Source: Chloroflexota bacterium
GTDB taxonomy: Bacteria > Chloroflexota > Anaerolineae > JAAYZQ01
Assembly (NCBI GenBank): GCA_018606645.1
Contig: JAGVRI010000006.1
Coordinates: 186,001 to 250,000 of the forward strand
Reading direction: 5' to 3'
Length of the DNA stretch: 64,000 nt
This document shows positions 42,678 to 51,073 of this stretch, in pieces; the stretch's first letter is position 1, and the number at the start of each line of letters is the position of its first letter. Under the pieces are notes generated by a model. The model saw nothing but the letters and a program-made list of their open reading frames with translations, was not told the origin of the DNA and did no database searches. Position numbers and translations under genes: made by a program.

Positions 42678-43535
42678 TCAGATGTTCCGAACCTTCTCCG
42701 TCCGCCGTTCCCGCTGCAGCAGCAGTGAGAACAACACCAAGGTCATCGAAGCCGCAATCAGCACCGTCGAGACGGCATTGATCTCGGGCGTAATGCCCAG
42801 CTTGACCATCGAGTAAATCCGAAGGGGTAGAGTCGTAGATCCTACGCCGGCAGTGAAAAAGGTGATCACAAAATCGTCTAGCGAAAGGGTAAAGGCCATC
42901 AGCGCTCCGGCCAAAATGCCGGGCATCATCAGCGGCAAGGTCACACGCCAGAAGGTCTTGAGTTCATTCGCATACAGGTCTTGGGCTGCCTCTTCCAACT
43001 GACGGTCCATCCCGGCTAACCGGGCGCGAACTACCACGGTGACAAACGAGATATTGAAGGCGATGTGGGAAATGATGATGGTCGTGATCCCCAGGGGGAT
43101 GCGCGCCAGAATAAAAAACAGGAGTAACATCACTGCCATCGAGATCTCGGGGATGATGATCGGCAGGTATAACAGGGCGTCAAGGCCCAACTTGCCGAAA
43201 AACTCGTATCGCTCCATGGCCAGGGCGGTCATTGTCCCGAACAGGGTCGACACCAGGGTTGACGCAAAAGCGACAATCAGGCTGTTCTTCAGGGCAGCCA
43301 TCATCGCCGCGTCATCAAATAGCTTGGCATACCAGCGCAGACTAAAACCGGCCCAGTCGGTCACAAAGCGGGAGGCATTGAAGGAAAAGATCACCAGAAC
43401 CAGAATCGGAGCGTAGAGGAACAGATAACTCATCAGACCATTGGCCGTGAACATCAGCCGCATGATCCGCCCCAGCCGGCTGCCACATCGGGCTACCCCC
43501 TGAAGCGATGGTGCCCCCGCTGCCCGCGCGCTCAT
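42678..43535 (-). CDS. potC: Polyamine ABC transporter permease
   Basis: A 285-residue inner-membrane permease with six predicted helices. The BPD-type EAA motif reads EEAAQDLYANELKTFWRVTLPLMMPGIL near residue 180. The N-terminal 25 residues are basic and may extend beyond the usual PotC start, but GGAGG sits directly before this ATG. It forms the channel with PotB. Gene order potA-potB-potC-potD is the classic one. Confidence 0.93.
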   Translation of the reverse strand: MSARAAGAPSLQGVARCGSRLGRIMRLMFTANGLMSYLFLYAPILVLVIFSFNASRFVTDWAGFSLRWYAKLFDDAAMMAALKNSLIVAFASTLVSTLFGTMTALAMERYEFFGKLGLDALLYLPIIIPEISMAVMLLLFFILARIPLGITTIIISHIAFNISFVTVVVRARLAGMDRQLEEAAQDLYANELKTFWRVTLPLMMPGILAGALMAFTLSLDDFVITFFTAGVGSTTLPLRIYSMVKLGITPEINAVSTVLIAASMTLVLFSLLLQRERRTEKVRNI

Positions 43536-43563
43536 CGCTGCCTCCGGTCTCTTGCTGCTTGCC

Positions 43564-44451
43564 TCACAGCGTCCGCCCTCCCACCCGAAAGTAGACCAGT
43601 GCCGCGATCAGCATAAGCGTCATCAAGGCGAACGAAATGGCCGAGCCAAAGGGATAATCACGCACGGTCAGGAACTGGTTCTGAATGATATTCCCGATCA
43701 TCACCGACTTGGCGCCACCCAGCAGATCCGGCGTCACATACGCGCCCAGCGACGGGATGAATACTAGGATCGAGCCGGCTATCACCCCCGGCAAGCTGAG
43801 CGGAAAGATGATCCGGGCAAAGGCCCGAAGTTCATTTGCATACAGATCCTGAGCCGCCTCCACCAGCGAAAAATCCAATCGTTCGATCGCCGCATAGCAC
43901 GGCAATACCATATCCGGGAACCAGCCATACACCAACCCGACGATAATGGCAAAATCGTTCCCAAACAGAGGCAAGGGCTGACGAATCAGTCCTACGCTCA
44001 TCAGCACATTGTTGATCAATCCGGTATCGCGCAGGATGAGGATCCAGGCATAGGTACGCACCAGGAAATTGGTCCAGAAGGGGATCATCAGCAACAACAG
44101 CAAGGCATTGCGCCAGCGCCGAGGACGAGTTGCCATCCAGTAGGCCATCGGATAACCAAACAGGAAACAGAAAACAGTGGTCAGGGTCGCGATCTTGAAC
44201 GACCGAAGAAAGATCTTGAGATAGAGCGGGTCCAGGAAACGACCATAGTTCTCCAGGTTAAAGTCCCAGACGATCTGGCCGTAGGGACCGCGCCGGAGGA
44301 AACTGTAGACGAGGACGATCAACAGTGGGAATGCAAAAAAGACGATCAACCAGAACAGGCTAGGCAGCAGCAACACCAACGCCTGGAGTCCCGGTCGGCG
44401 CCGAAGTAGTTCCCACAGACTCGTTTTCCTGGCAACCTGTTCAGAGATCAT
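43564..44451 (-). CDS. potB: Polyamine ABC transporter permease
   Basis: A 295-residue membrane protein with six helices. Its EAA loop (EAAQDLYANELRAFARIIFPLSLPGVI, near residue 200) docks to PotA. The first 20 residues are polar with several arginines, then the first helix begins (LVLLLPSLFWLIVFFAFPLL). The ribosome site is weak, so an internal start cannot be excluded. It pairs with PotC and lies 33 bases after potA. Confidence 0.92.
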   Translation of the reverse strand: MISEQVARKTSLWELLRRRPGLQALVLLLPSLFWLIVFFAFPLLIVLVYSFLRRGPYGQIVWDFNLENYGRFLDPLYLKIFLRSFKIATLTTVFCFLFGYPMAYWMATRPRRWRNALLLLLMIPFWTNFLVRTYAWILILRDTGLINNVLMSVGLIRQPLPLFGNDFAIIVGLVYGWFPDMVLPCYAAIERLDFSLVEAAQDLYANELRAFARIIFPLSLPGVIAGSILVFIPSLGAYVTPDLLGGAKSVMIGNIIQNQFLTVRDYPFGSAISFALMTLMLIAALVYFRVGGRTL

Positions 44452-44484
44452 CGGCCGCTTGTGATCCCTTTGGATTCTGCTTAC

Positions 44485-45609
44485 TCAGTCCGTCAACACC
44501 CGTCCCGCGTCGTACAGCCAGGCGACGTGGACCTGCCCCCCGACTCCCCAGGAGTAAGCCCGCGAATCGGGGGTAGAGATGATATTCTGCTCACGGATGG
44601 CCAGCGAGACATTCGGCGACAGCCGCACCCGAAACAGGGTCGCCGTACCCACATAGACCACCTGTTCCACCCGACCCTCGAAGGTATTGTGCTCACCGGG
44701 AACCGGTTCAGGCACCAGGCGGATCTTTTCCGGTCTGACGGCCACGGAGACGCGGGCGCCGCGAGGCAGCCTGTGATCTGTCTCCGCAATCACCGGCAAG
44801 AGGCCATCCACCAGGACTGTGACCCGACTCTCTTCCTGCTCCTGAACGGTACCCTCCAGAAAGTTGGTCTCTCCGATAAAATCGGCTACAAACCGACAAC
44901 TCGGCCGTTCGTAAATCTCGGTCGGAGTGCCCACCTGCAGGATGCGACCCTGATGCATCACCGCAATGCGGTCCGACATGGTCAGCGCCTCTTCCTGATC
45001 GTGGGTTACATAGATAAAGGTGATGCCTACCTCCCGCTGCAACGTCTTAAGCTCGAGCTGCATCTCTTTGCGTAGCTTCAGGTCCAGGGCACCCAACGGT
45101 TCATCCAGAAGCAGCACCTCTGGCCGGTTGACCAGGGCCCGCGCCAGCGCGATCCGTTGCTGCTGTCCACCCGATAACTGGTTGGGGCGACGAGAGCCAA
45201 AACCGTCCAGTCGCACCATGGCCAGCGCCTCCTGGACCCGACGCTCGATCTCCTCTTTGGGCACCTTGCGCATTTCCAGGCCAAAGGCCACATTCCGGGC
45301 AACGGTCATGTGGGGAAAAAGGGCATAATTCTGGAACACCATGTTCGTGTTCCGTTGATAGGGAGGAGTCAGCCCCATCGGCTTGCCATGGATATAGATT
45401 TCGCCCGAAGTAGGATGCTCAAAGCCGGCGATCATGCGCAGCGTCGTCGTCTTGCCACAGCCGCTAGGACCCAACAGGGAAAAGAACTCGCCGTCAAGAA
45501 TCTGGAGGGTCACATTGTCCACGGCGACCACCTCGCTGCCAGGCCGCGACCCAGGTCCAGGAAAGCGCTTGGTCACACTCCGGACCTCAACCGCGATCGA
45601 CTCTCCCAT
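44485..45609 (-). CDS. potA: Polyamine ABC transporter ATP-binding protein
   Basis: ATPase of the spermidine/putrescine importer, 374 residues. Walker A GPSGCGKTT near residue 43, signature LSGGQQQR near 145, Walker B VLLLDEPLGALD near 163, H-loop in YVTHDQEEAL. The C-terminal TOBE_2 domain (about residues 250-360) is where PotA proteins are regulated by substrate. Position and TTGACG-17-TATAAT promoter show it is the first gene of a five-gene leftward operon. AAAGGGGTG serves as ribosome site. Confidence 0.95.
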   Translation of the reverse strand: MGESIAVEVRSVTKRFPGPGSRPGSEVVAVDNVTLQILDGEFFSLLGPSGCGKTTTLRMIAGFEHPTSGEIYIHGKPMGLTPPYQRNTNMVFQNYALFPHMTVARNVAFGLEMRKVPKEEIERRVQEALAMVRLDGFGSRRPNQLSGGQQQRIALARALVNRPEVLLLDEPLGALDLKLRKEMQLELKTLQREVGITFIYVTHDQEEALTMSDRIAVMHQGRILQVGTPTEIYERPSCRFVADFIGETNFLEGTVQEQEESRVTVLVDGLLPVIAETDHRLPRGARVSVAVRPEKIRLVPEPVPGEHNTFEGRVEQVVYVGTATLFRVRLSPNVSLAIREQNIISTPDSRAYSWGVGGQVHVAWLYDAGRVLTD

Positions 45610-45661
45610 CTACACCCCTTTCAGATACGGGGATCCGGCGCAGAAACACCGCTTCTATTCA

Positions 45662-45690
45662 ATTATACCCTGAGATGTCCGAACCGTCAA
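45662..45690 (-). promoter_or_regulatory. Promoter of the potABCD operon
   Basis: On the minus strand: TTGACG (45685-45690), 17-base spacer, TATAAT (45662-45667). The leader to potA is about 45 bases. Confidence 0.8.
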
Positions 45691-45740
45691 AAACCCGCTG
45701 CAGCGGCTTGCTCGTCTCGGCTTCCCCATCCTGAGGCGAG

Positions 45741-45779
45741 AAAAAGGGGGGCACGCAGAGGCGGGCATCCTGTCGCCCC
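45741..45779 (-). terminator. Candidate terminator after the STAND-TPR gene
   Basis: On the minus strand GGGGC (45775-45779) can pair with GCCCC before CTTTTT (45741-45745). The loop is long and contains a second small hairpin, so this is only a candidate. Confidence 0.35.
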
Positions 45780-45799
45780 AGTATAGCCCGGGATAGTTC

Positions 45800-48700
45800 T
45801 TATTTTCTTCCGGCAACCAGCATTTTGAAGCGGTTCTCGTGCTGGATACTCTTGAGATCCGAATCGCGCCGGGCCACCTGTCGGTAGCTGTCGTCGAGGC
45901 GGATGGCCTGAACCAGGGAAGACCACGCTCCCTCGGCCTGTCCCATTAACGCTTTGGCGCAGGCGGCATAGTAATGAGCCGTGGCGAATTGGGGATCCAA
46001 GGTTGCCGCTCGCTCAAAGTCTTCCATCGCCCGTTGGTAGTCCTTCAACCGATAGTAGGCCGTGCCTCGACTATAGAAGACGGGAGCCAGGTCGGGCGTT
46101 AATTCCAGCGCCCGATCAAAATCATCAATGGCCTGCTCAAACTGCTGCAGCTCAATGTAAGCCAACCCCCGGCTGTGATAGGCCACCGCTAACTCCGGGT
46201 CCAGGCCCAGGGCCTGATCATAGTCGGCCAACGCCTTCTCATATTCTCCCAACTGGGCGTACGCTAGACCCCGGTTGTAAAAGGCTGCGGCCAGGTCCGG
46301 CGCCAGCTCAATTGCCCGGCTGAAATCCTGGATGGCCAGGGTAAGGTCCCGAAGCTTGGTATAGACCAGACCCCGGTTATTGTAGGCGACTGCGTCGCGG
46401 GGGTTGAGGACAAGAGCCTGGGTCAGATCTTCAATCGCCCGCTCATACTGATGCAGTGCATGATAGGCAATCCCCCGGCTGCGGTAGATGGCCCCATTGC
46501 CGGGGTCCAGTTCCAGAGCACGATGGTAATCCTCAAGCGCTCCCTGGTAGTCCTGGAGCTGGGCGCGGGCGATCCCACGGTAATGATAAGCGGGTGCAAA
46601 CTTGTCGTCAAAGGCCAACACCCGGTCATAATCCTGGATCGCCCGTGCATAGTCGCGCAACCCGGCATAGGCGAGCCCCCGATGATACACAGCCGATATG
46701 TCTTCCGGATCGAAGGTGAGAGCCCGATCGTAATCCTGAATGGCCTGTTCATACTCTTCAAGCTCCGCATAGGCCAACCCCCGGTTGTAGAAGGCGGCCG
46801 CCATATGGGGAGAGAGGGCAAGAGCCTGGTCGTAATCCTGGATGGCCCGTTCGTACTCCCCCAGACTGGCATAGGCTAGACCCCGGTTGTGAAAAGCCAC
46901 CGCATCCTCAGTGCTCAACTCGAGGACCCGGTCGAGGTCTCGGATGGCCCGTCGATACTCGTGGAGACGGCAGTAGGCGAGTCCCCGGTGATGGTAGGCC
47001 GCCACCAGCCCCCGGTCCAGTTCCAACGCCCGATCAAAGTTTTGGATGGCCAGCCGGTACTCCTGAAGCTCGGCATAGGCCAGACCTCGGTTGAAAAAAG
47101 CCGGTGCCAGATAGGGATCGAGTTCCGTGGCCCGATCATAGTCCTCGATGGCCTGGGCATTTTGTCCTAGGGCTGCGTGGGCCAACCCCCGATTGTTGTA
47201 GGCCACCGCGTCCAATGGGTCCAGTTCGATGGCGCGGTCCAGGTCTTCAATGGCCCGATGGTATTCCCCCAGGTCGTAATAGGCCAAGCCCCGGTTATGA
47301 TACGCTGCCGCGAAACGGTCGTCGAACTCCAAGGCCCGGTTGTAATCCTGGATGGCCCGGCGCGGCTCCTGCAATTGGGCGTAGGCCAGGCCACGCTGAT
47401 AAAAGGCAGCAGCGAATTCGGGATCGATCGTCAATGCCCGGTCATAGTCCTGAATGGCCTGCCAGTATTCCCGAGACTGAGCATAGACCAGGCCGCGATT
47501 GTAGAACGCCACCGCAAACTCTGGGTCCAGGGCCACTGCCCTATCATAGTCCTGGATCGCCTGGGCATATTCCCCCAGAGCGGCATACGCCAGACCCCGA
47601 TTGTTATAGGCCACGGCGTCATCCGGATTGCGTCGCAGGACCTGGTCATAGTCCTGGATCGCTCTGGCATATTCCTGAAGGCGATGGTAGGCATTGCCCC
47701 GATGGTGATAGACCTGGATATGCATTGGATTGAGCTCCAGGGCATGGTCAAAATCCTCGATGGCCCGTCGGTAGTCGGTCAGATCATAATAGGCTAGCCC
47801 GCGATGGTGGTAGGCCGTCGTCTCCTTCGGATCCAGTTCGATGATCTGTTTCCAGATCTCCACCGCCCGTCCAAAATCCTCGATGGCCCGCCCAAAATCC
47901 TCTAACCGCGCCAGCACCAACCCTCGGTGGTAATAGGCCGTGGGCTCCTGAGGGTTCAGCTCGATCGTTCGCTCCAGGTCCTCCAGGGCCGACTCATACT
48001 GCTGGAGCCAGGCGTAGGCAATCCCTCGCTGATGATACGCTGCCGTGAACCTGGGACTGAGCTCGATCACCTGGCTCAGGTCAGCGATGGCTGCCTCGTA
48101 TTGCTGCAGCCGCAAATAGGTAAGACCTCGTTGGAAATATGCCGTGGTGAGTTGGGGATCAAGGGTAATCGCCTGGCTAAACTCCTGGAGTGCCGACTCG
48201 TACTGACCTAACCGGTGGAACGCAATCCCGCCAACGAGCAACGCGTTACACCGGGCCGTGAGCGACAGATCTCTCCTCCCCTTCAAGAGATCGCACAGAG
48301 GCAACACCCCCGCCCACGAACGGCTTTGGATGGCGGCCCAGGCCGTGCTCAACGGTTCCGCCCATCGACGGACCTCCTTGGCCGTCTCCTGTTCCTCGGC
48401 GACCTGTTGCCAGACCCGGGCAATCTCTCCAGCCAACGGGTAATAGCGGCGCAATGACAACAGGAAAAGGTCCAACCCCTCCCGCACCGCTTCGGCACTG
48501 CCAGCCATCAACCCATGATAGAGCGCTTCCAACATGTCTCGCCGCCAGCCCTCATCGCCCCACTGGGGTCGTTCCCCCTTCCCGGCCAGCAGGCTGCGGT
48601 AATAGGCCTCGAGCCGGTTGTGCAATAGCCGATATTCCTTGCCGGACCGGCCTTGCATATGCCGGTTCATTTGACTGCGCACGATCGGGTGATACTCCAG

Positions 48701-49873
48701 AGCCTCCCGTTGTGAGTGGACAAATGGCATCTCGACCAGCCAATCGAACAGCGAGTCCATCTCCTTCTCGCCGGCGATCGCCGCCAGCACGCCCCGGTCC
48801 AGGCGGCGCGCAGCCGCACAGGCAATAATGGTTTCTCGCTTGCGCCGGTCATCTACGCATTTCAGAAAACTGTCAAGAGGATGGTTGGCCAATTCCATTG
48901 TGCTCCCTCCCTCGATCATCGCCAGCATGCTGACCCAAATCGGCATCCCCCTGCTGAGGGTCCAGAACGGTTCTATCTGAAACTTCTCAGCCACTCCCTG
49001 GTGCTGCAGATAATCCTTCACTTCTTGTGCATCAAACGGTTTGAGCTCAAAAGACACGGTCACCGGCTCGAACCGTTCCCATTCAGGCCCCAATGGTCCA
49101 AGACCAGCGATAGCGATCCACACCCGAGCGCTGAGCCCTTCTTGATCCAGAAGCCCTCTCAACCACTCTCCTACACGAGGACCCAATCGCTCCCAGTCAT
49201 CGAAACACAATAGCACCGGTTGTCCCTCAGCCCGTTCGTTTACTCCCTGACGAAACAGGGGGGTTAACACCTCCACCGGATATCGGATCAGGGCCAGTTC
49301 GCCTCGGGTCGTGAACTTGCCCGCCAGATAGGCAGCCCACGGTGAGAGTTGTTCCACCGCCACATCCGCCTCGGCAGTCATATCATAGAGCAACCCTGAC
49401 AACGCCTCGCTCACTGGCGTGAGGCGGTTCCTGACCCATGTCAGCCTGGATTCCTTGTGTCCCCATCGTTCAAAGGCACCGTGGGGCGCATTCGGGTCTT
49501 CTTCGATCTGTTGCCGACAGAGTTGATATCTCTTCCAATGGTCGTCAAAGGACCGCAGCGGAGCGCCAGCCTTCTCGAACTGCCGGGCCAGGCTCGCCAT
49601 CACATGCAGGATCGTTTCCTCTTCGTCGGCTTTCTCTTCTGCCTGGTTGACGAGCGCTGACAGACCTCCCTTCGCCCTGGCCATGGCCTGGAACTCGGCG
49701 AGGAGGGTGCTCTTGCCCACACCAGCCGGTCCATAAATGACAAAGATCAAATGGTTGGGTGTTTCCTGGCCGAAATCGCGGCAGAAAGCCTCACGCTCAT
49801 CATGGCGTCCCACAAACAGCTTTCCCCGGCGCTTGTGCACGATCTCTGCATACGTAAGCATATTCGGACCCAT
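45800..49873 (-). CDS. STAND-type P-loop ATPase with about 23 TPR repeats
   Basis: A 1357-residue NLR-like protein. N-terminus: FVGRHDEREAF, then Walker A GPAGVGKST near residue 49 and Walker B LLCFDDWE near 223, the layout of STAND/ORC-type AAA ATPases. Residues about 290-520 form a helical arm. From about residue 540 to 1330 there are 23 TPR units of 34 residues with the consensus AYxNRGLAYAxLxEYxxAIxDYDRALxLDP; unit 4 carries a 7-residue insert. No effector domain precedes the ATPase, and none follows the repeats. Start could also be ATG 49861. Signal transduction or defence is inferred; the CRISPR island begins 1.2 kb away. Confidence 0.88.
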   Translation of the reverse strand: MGPNMLTYAEIVHKRRGKLFVGRHDEREAFCRDFGQETPNHLIFVIYGPAGVGKSTLLAEFQAMARAKGGLSALVNQAEEKADEEETILHVMASLARQFEKAGAPLRSFDDHWKRYQLCRQQIEEDPNAPHGAFERWGHKESRLTWVRNRLTPVSEALSGLLYDMTAEADVAVEQLSPWAAYLAGKFTTRGELALIRYPVEVLTPLFRQGVNERAEGQPVLLCFDDWERLGPRVGEWLRGLLDQEGLSARVWIAIAGLGPLGPEWERFEPVTVSFELKPFDAQEVKDYLQHQGVAEKFQIEPFWTLSRGMPIWVSMLAMIEGGSTMELANHPLDSFLKCVDDRRKRETIIACAAARRLDRGVLAAIAGEKEMDSLFDWLVEMPFVHSQREALEYHPIVRSQMNRHMQGRSGKEYRLLHNRLEAYYRSLLAGKGERPQWGDEGWRRDMLEALYHGLMAGSAEAVREGLDLFLLSLRRYYPLAGEIARVWQQVAEEQETAKEVRRWAEPLSTAWAAIQSRSWAGVLPLCDLLKGRRDLSLTARCNALLVGGIAFHRLGQYESALQEFSQAITLDPQLTTAYFQRGLTYLRLQQYEAAIADLSQVIELSPRFTAAYHQRGIAYAWLQQYESALEDLERTIELNPQEPTAYYHRGLVLARLEDFGRAIEDFGRAVEIWKQIIELDPKETTAYHHRGLAYYDLTDYRRAIEDFDHALELNPMHIQVYHHRGNAYHRLQEYARAIQDYDQVLRRNPDDAVAYNNRGLAYAALGEYAQAIQDYDRAVALDPEFAVAFYNRGLVYAQSREYWQAIQDYDRALTIDPEFAAAFYQRGLAYAQLQEPRRAIQDYNRALEFDDRFAAAYHNRGLAYYDLGEYHRAIEDLDRAIELDPLDAVAYNNRGLAHAALGQNAQAIEDYDRATELDPYLAPAFFNRGLAYAELQEYRLAIQNFDRALELDRGLVAAYHHRGLAYCRLHEYRRAIRDLDRVLELSTEDAVAFHNRGLAYASLGEYERAIQDYDQALALSPHMAAAFYNRGLAYAELEEYEQAIQDYDRALTFDPEDISAVYHRGLAYAGLRDYARAIQDYDRVLAFDDKFAPAYHYRGIARAQLQDYQGALEDYHRALELDPGNGAIYRSRGIAYHALHQYERAIEDLTQALVLNPRDAVAYNNRGLVYTKLRDLTLAIQDFSRAIELAPDLAAAFYNRGLAYAQLGEYEKALADYDQALGLDPELAVAYHSRGLAYIELQQFEQAIDDFDRALELTPDLAPVFYSRGTAYYRLKDYQRAMEDFERAATLDPQFATAHYYAACAKALMGQAEGAWSSLVQAIRLDDSYRQVARRDSDLKSIQHENRFKMLVAGRK
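45900..48260. repeat. Tandem 102-base coding repeats (TPR array)
   Basis: About 23 copies of a 102-base unit encode the TPRs. Several neighbouring units are very close in protein sequence (for example units starting VAYNNRGLAYA and VAFYNRGLVYA), pointing to recent expansion by slippage or unequal exchange. It is also a likely place for assembly or copy-number variation. Confidence 0.8.
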
Positions 49874-49915
49874 CGCCTCCTGGCGTCAAACGGATGAATC
49901 AATGGGAACAATTGT

Positions 49916-49944
49916 ATTATACCATGTTTCAGTTCATAATGCAA
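49916..49944 (-). promoter_or_regulatory. Promoter of the STAND-TPR gene
   Basis: On the minus strand: TTGCAT (49939-49944), 17-base spacer, TATAAT (49916-49921). The predicted leader is about 36 bases. Confidence 0.8.
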
Positions 49945-50186
49945 ATATTCATGCCGTAACAATTCGTTATCAGCCTCTTTTAATCGGCCTAATGGATTGG
50001 CAGAGGTTTTCCATTCTCGCCATTCCCTCGAATGGGAACTGTACCATGGGGTAGCCTGGCCTGGCGGGGTACGACGATGTACAAAGAATGTCCAGAGTAC
50101 GGCGGCCACGCATCCCCTGGTGGGGATGGCCAGCCGAAGGCTCTTCAGGGGCGAGTGCAATCGCAGCCGATTCTCAAGGGAACGGT

Positions 50187-50215
50187 TTGACCTCGAAGGC
50201 GCATCGCGGTATAAT
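50187..50215 (+). promoter_or_regulatory. Promoter of the zinc-ribbon gene pair
   Basis: TTGACC (50187-50192), 17-base spacer, TATAAT (50210-50215), followed by AAGGAGGGAAGG and the ATG at 50241. Confidence 0.8.
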
Positions 50216-50240
50216 GGAAAATAATGAGAAGGAGGGAAGG

Positions 50241-50348
50241 ATGTCCTCTCAAAACGGACCCCAGGTCACGGCACTGCAGTGCCCTCAATGCGGCGCTGCC
50301 CTGAACCCCTCCGCTGAGTCGTACCAAAAGAGCATAGCGGGGAAATAA
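50241..50348 (+). CDS. 35-residue half zinc-ribbon peptide
   Basis: A very short frame with a strong promoter and AAGGAGGG ribosome site. It encodes CPQCGAALNPSAE and then stops; only one CxxC knuckle is present, so it cannot form a zinc ribbon by itself. It ends two bases before the next gene, which is in a different frame. It may be a leader peptide coupled to that gene, a partner that completes a zinc site, or the broken front of an ancestral longer zinc-ribbon protein. Confidence 0.5.
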   Translation: MSSQNGPQVTALQCPQCGAALNPSAESYQKSIAGK

Positions 50349-50350
50349 CC

Positions 50351-50974
50351 ATGTCCACTCTTGACCTTCCAGTGTGTCCGATCTGCAAGGTGCGCGAGAG
50401 CCCGGTCCGCCAGGTGGAGCGGAAGGAGGGACGGCTCTTGATTCAGTACGAATGCAGGAACTGCGGTTCGGTGCTGGTATGGCTGGGCGACGAGTTATGG
50501 CTGAACGGCAATCACTGGTCGTATCACAAGATCGGACTTCCGGACCGGGCCCATCTTCTGCATCAGTCATTCACTCCCGCTGAACTGCAGCGGTTGGCCG
50601 GGATCGAGCCACCCGAGCCAGCCGCCCGACCGGAGAAAAGTCCGCCTTCGCCCTCCATCTGGGTGGAGGTACTTGAGGACAAGGCTCCTCCATTGAGACG
50701 TCCCCCCGTGCGGGAACTAGAGGAGCCAAAGAAGCCCGATATGCTCTCCTTTGAGCTGTCAGGCCAGGGACTGACCGCCGAGACCGCCGCTCCGCCACCG
50801 ATGTTCGCGCCTTCCCCCCCAACCTGGGACGAGCTATGCCTCCCCACCATAATCCAGCCGGCGCGAGAACGTCCCAGGAGTCGGGGCTCGCCAGTGCTGG
50901 TGATCGCTATTGGGATCACGCTATTGTGTTTGATCCTTACGGCAGCGATCCTGATCGCCGATTCCATCTTTTGA
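50351..50974 (+). CDS. Zinc-ribbon protein with C-terminal membrane anchor, unknown function
   Basis: A 207-residue protein I do not recognise. The N-terminal 50 residues have CPIC (residues 9-12) and CRNCG (about 36-40), a four-cysteine zinc site, followed by VLVWLGDELWLNGNHW. Residues about 70-175 are proline-rich and low complexity. The last 25 residues (LVIAIGITLLCLILTAAILI) form one membrane helix, so the zinc domain faces the cytoplasm as in tail-anchored proteins. It starts two bases after a 35-residue half-ribbon peptide and is probably translated by coupling. It converges with the Csx3-like gene. Confidence 0.68.
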   Translation: MSTLDLPVCPICKVRESPVRQVERKEGRLLIQYECRNCGSVLVWLGDELWLNGNHWSYHKIGLPDRAHLLHQSFTPAELQRLAGIEPPEPAARPEKSPPSPSIWVEVLEDKAPPLRRPPVRELEEPKKPDMLSFELSGQGLTAETAAPPPMFAPSPPTWDELCLPTIIQPARERPRSRGSPVLVIAIGITLLCLILTAAILIADSIF

Positions 50975-51073
50975 ATCCAGCAATCGGGCTGACGGGTTCT
51001 ATTTTTCTACGCGTCATGGATTTCGAGAATTTTCTCCCATGGCTTTGGGTGCGGAGCCTGCCCACCGAACAGC

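Larger units (their letters stand above)
49874..50240. other. AT-richer intergenic region with two promoters
   Basis: No gene is seen apart from the two flanking transcription units. It is locally AT-rich around 49915-50000. It holds the leftward promoter of the STAND gene and the rightward promoter of the zinc-ribbon pair, separated by about 240 bases of unexplained sequence. Confidence 0.6.

Noticed and set aside
45900-48260. The 102-base tandem repeats as a CRISPR array or minisatellite
   Set aside because: They stay in one frame and encode TPR units of a single large protein; there are no unique spacers.
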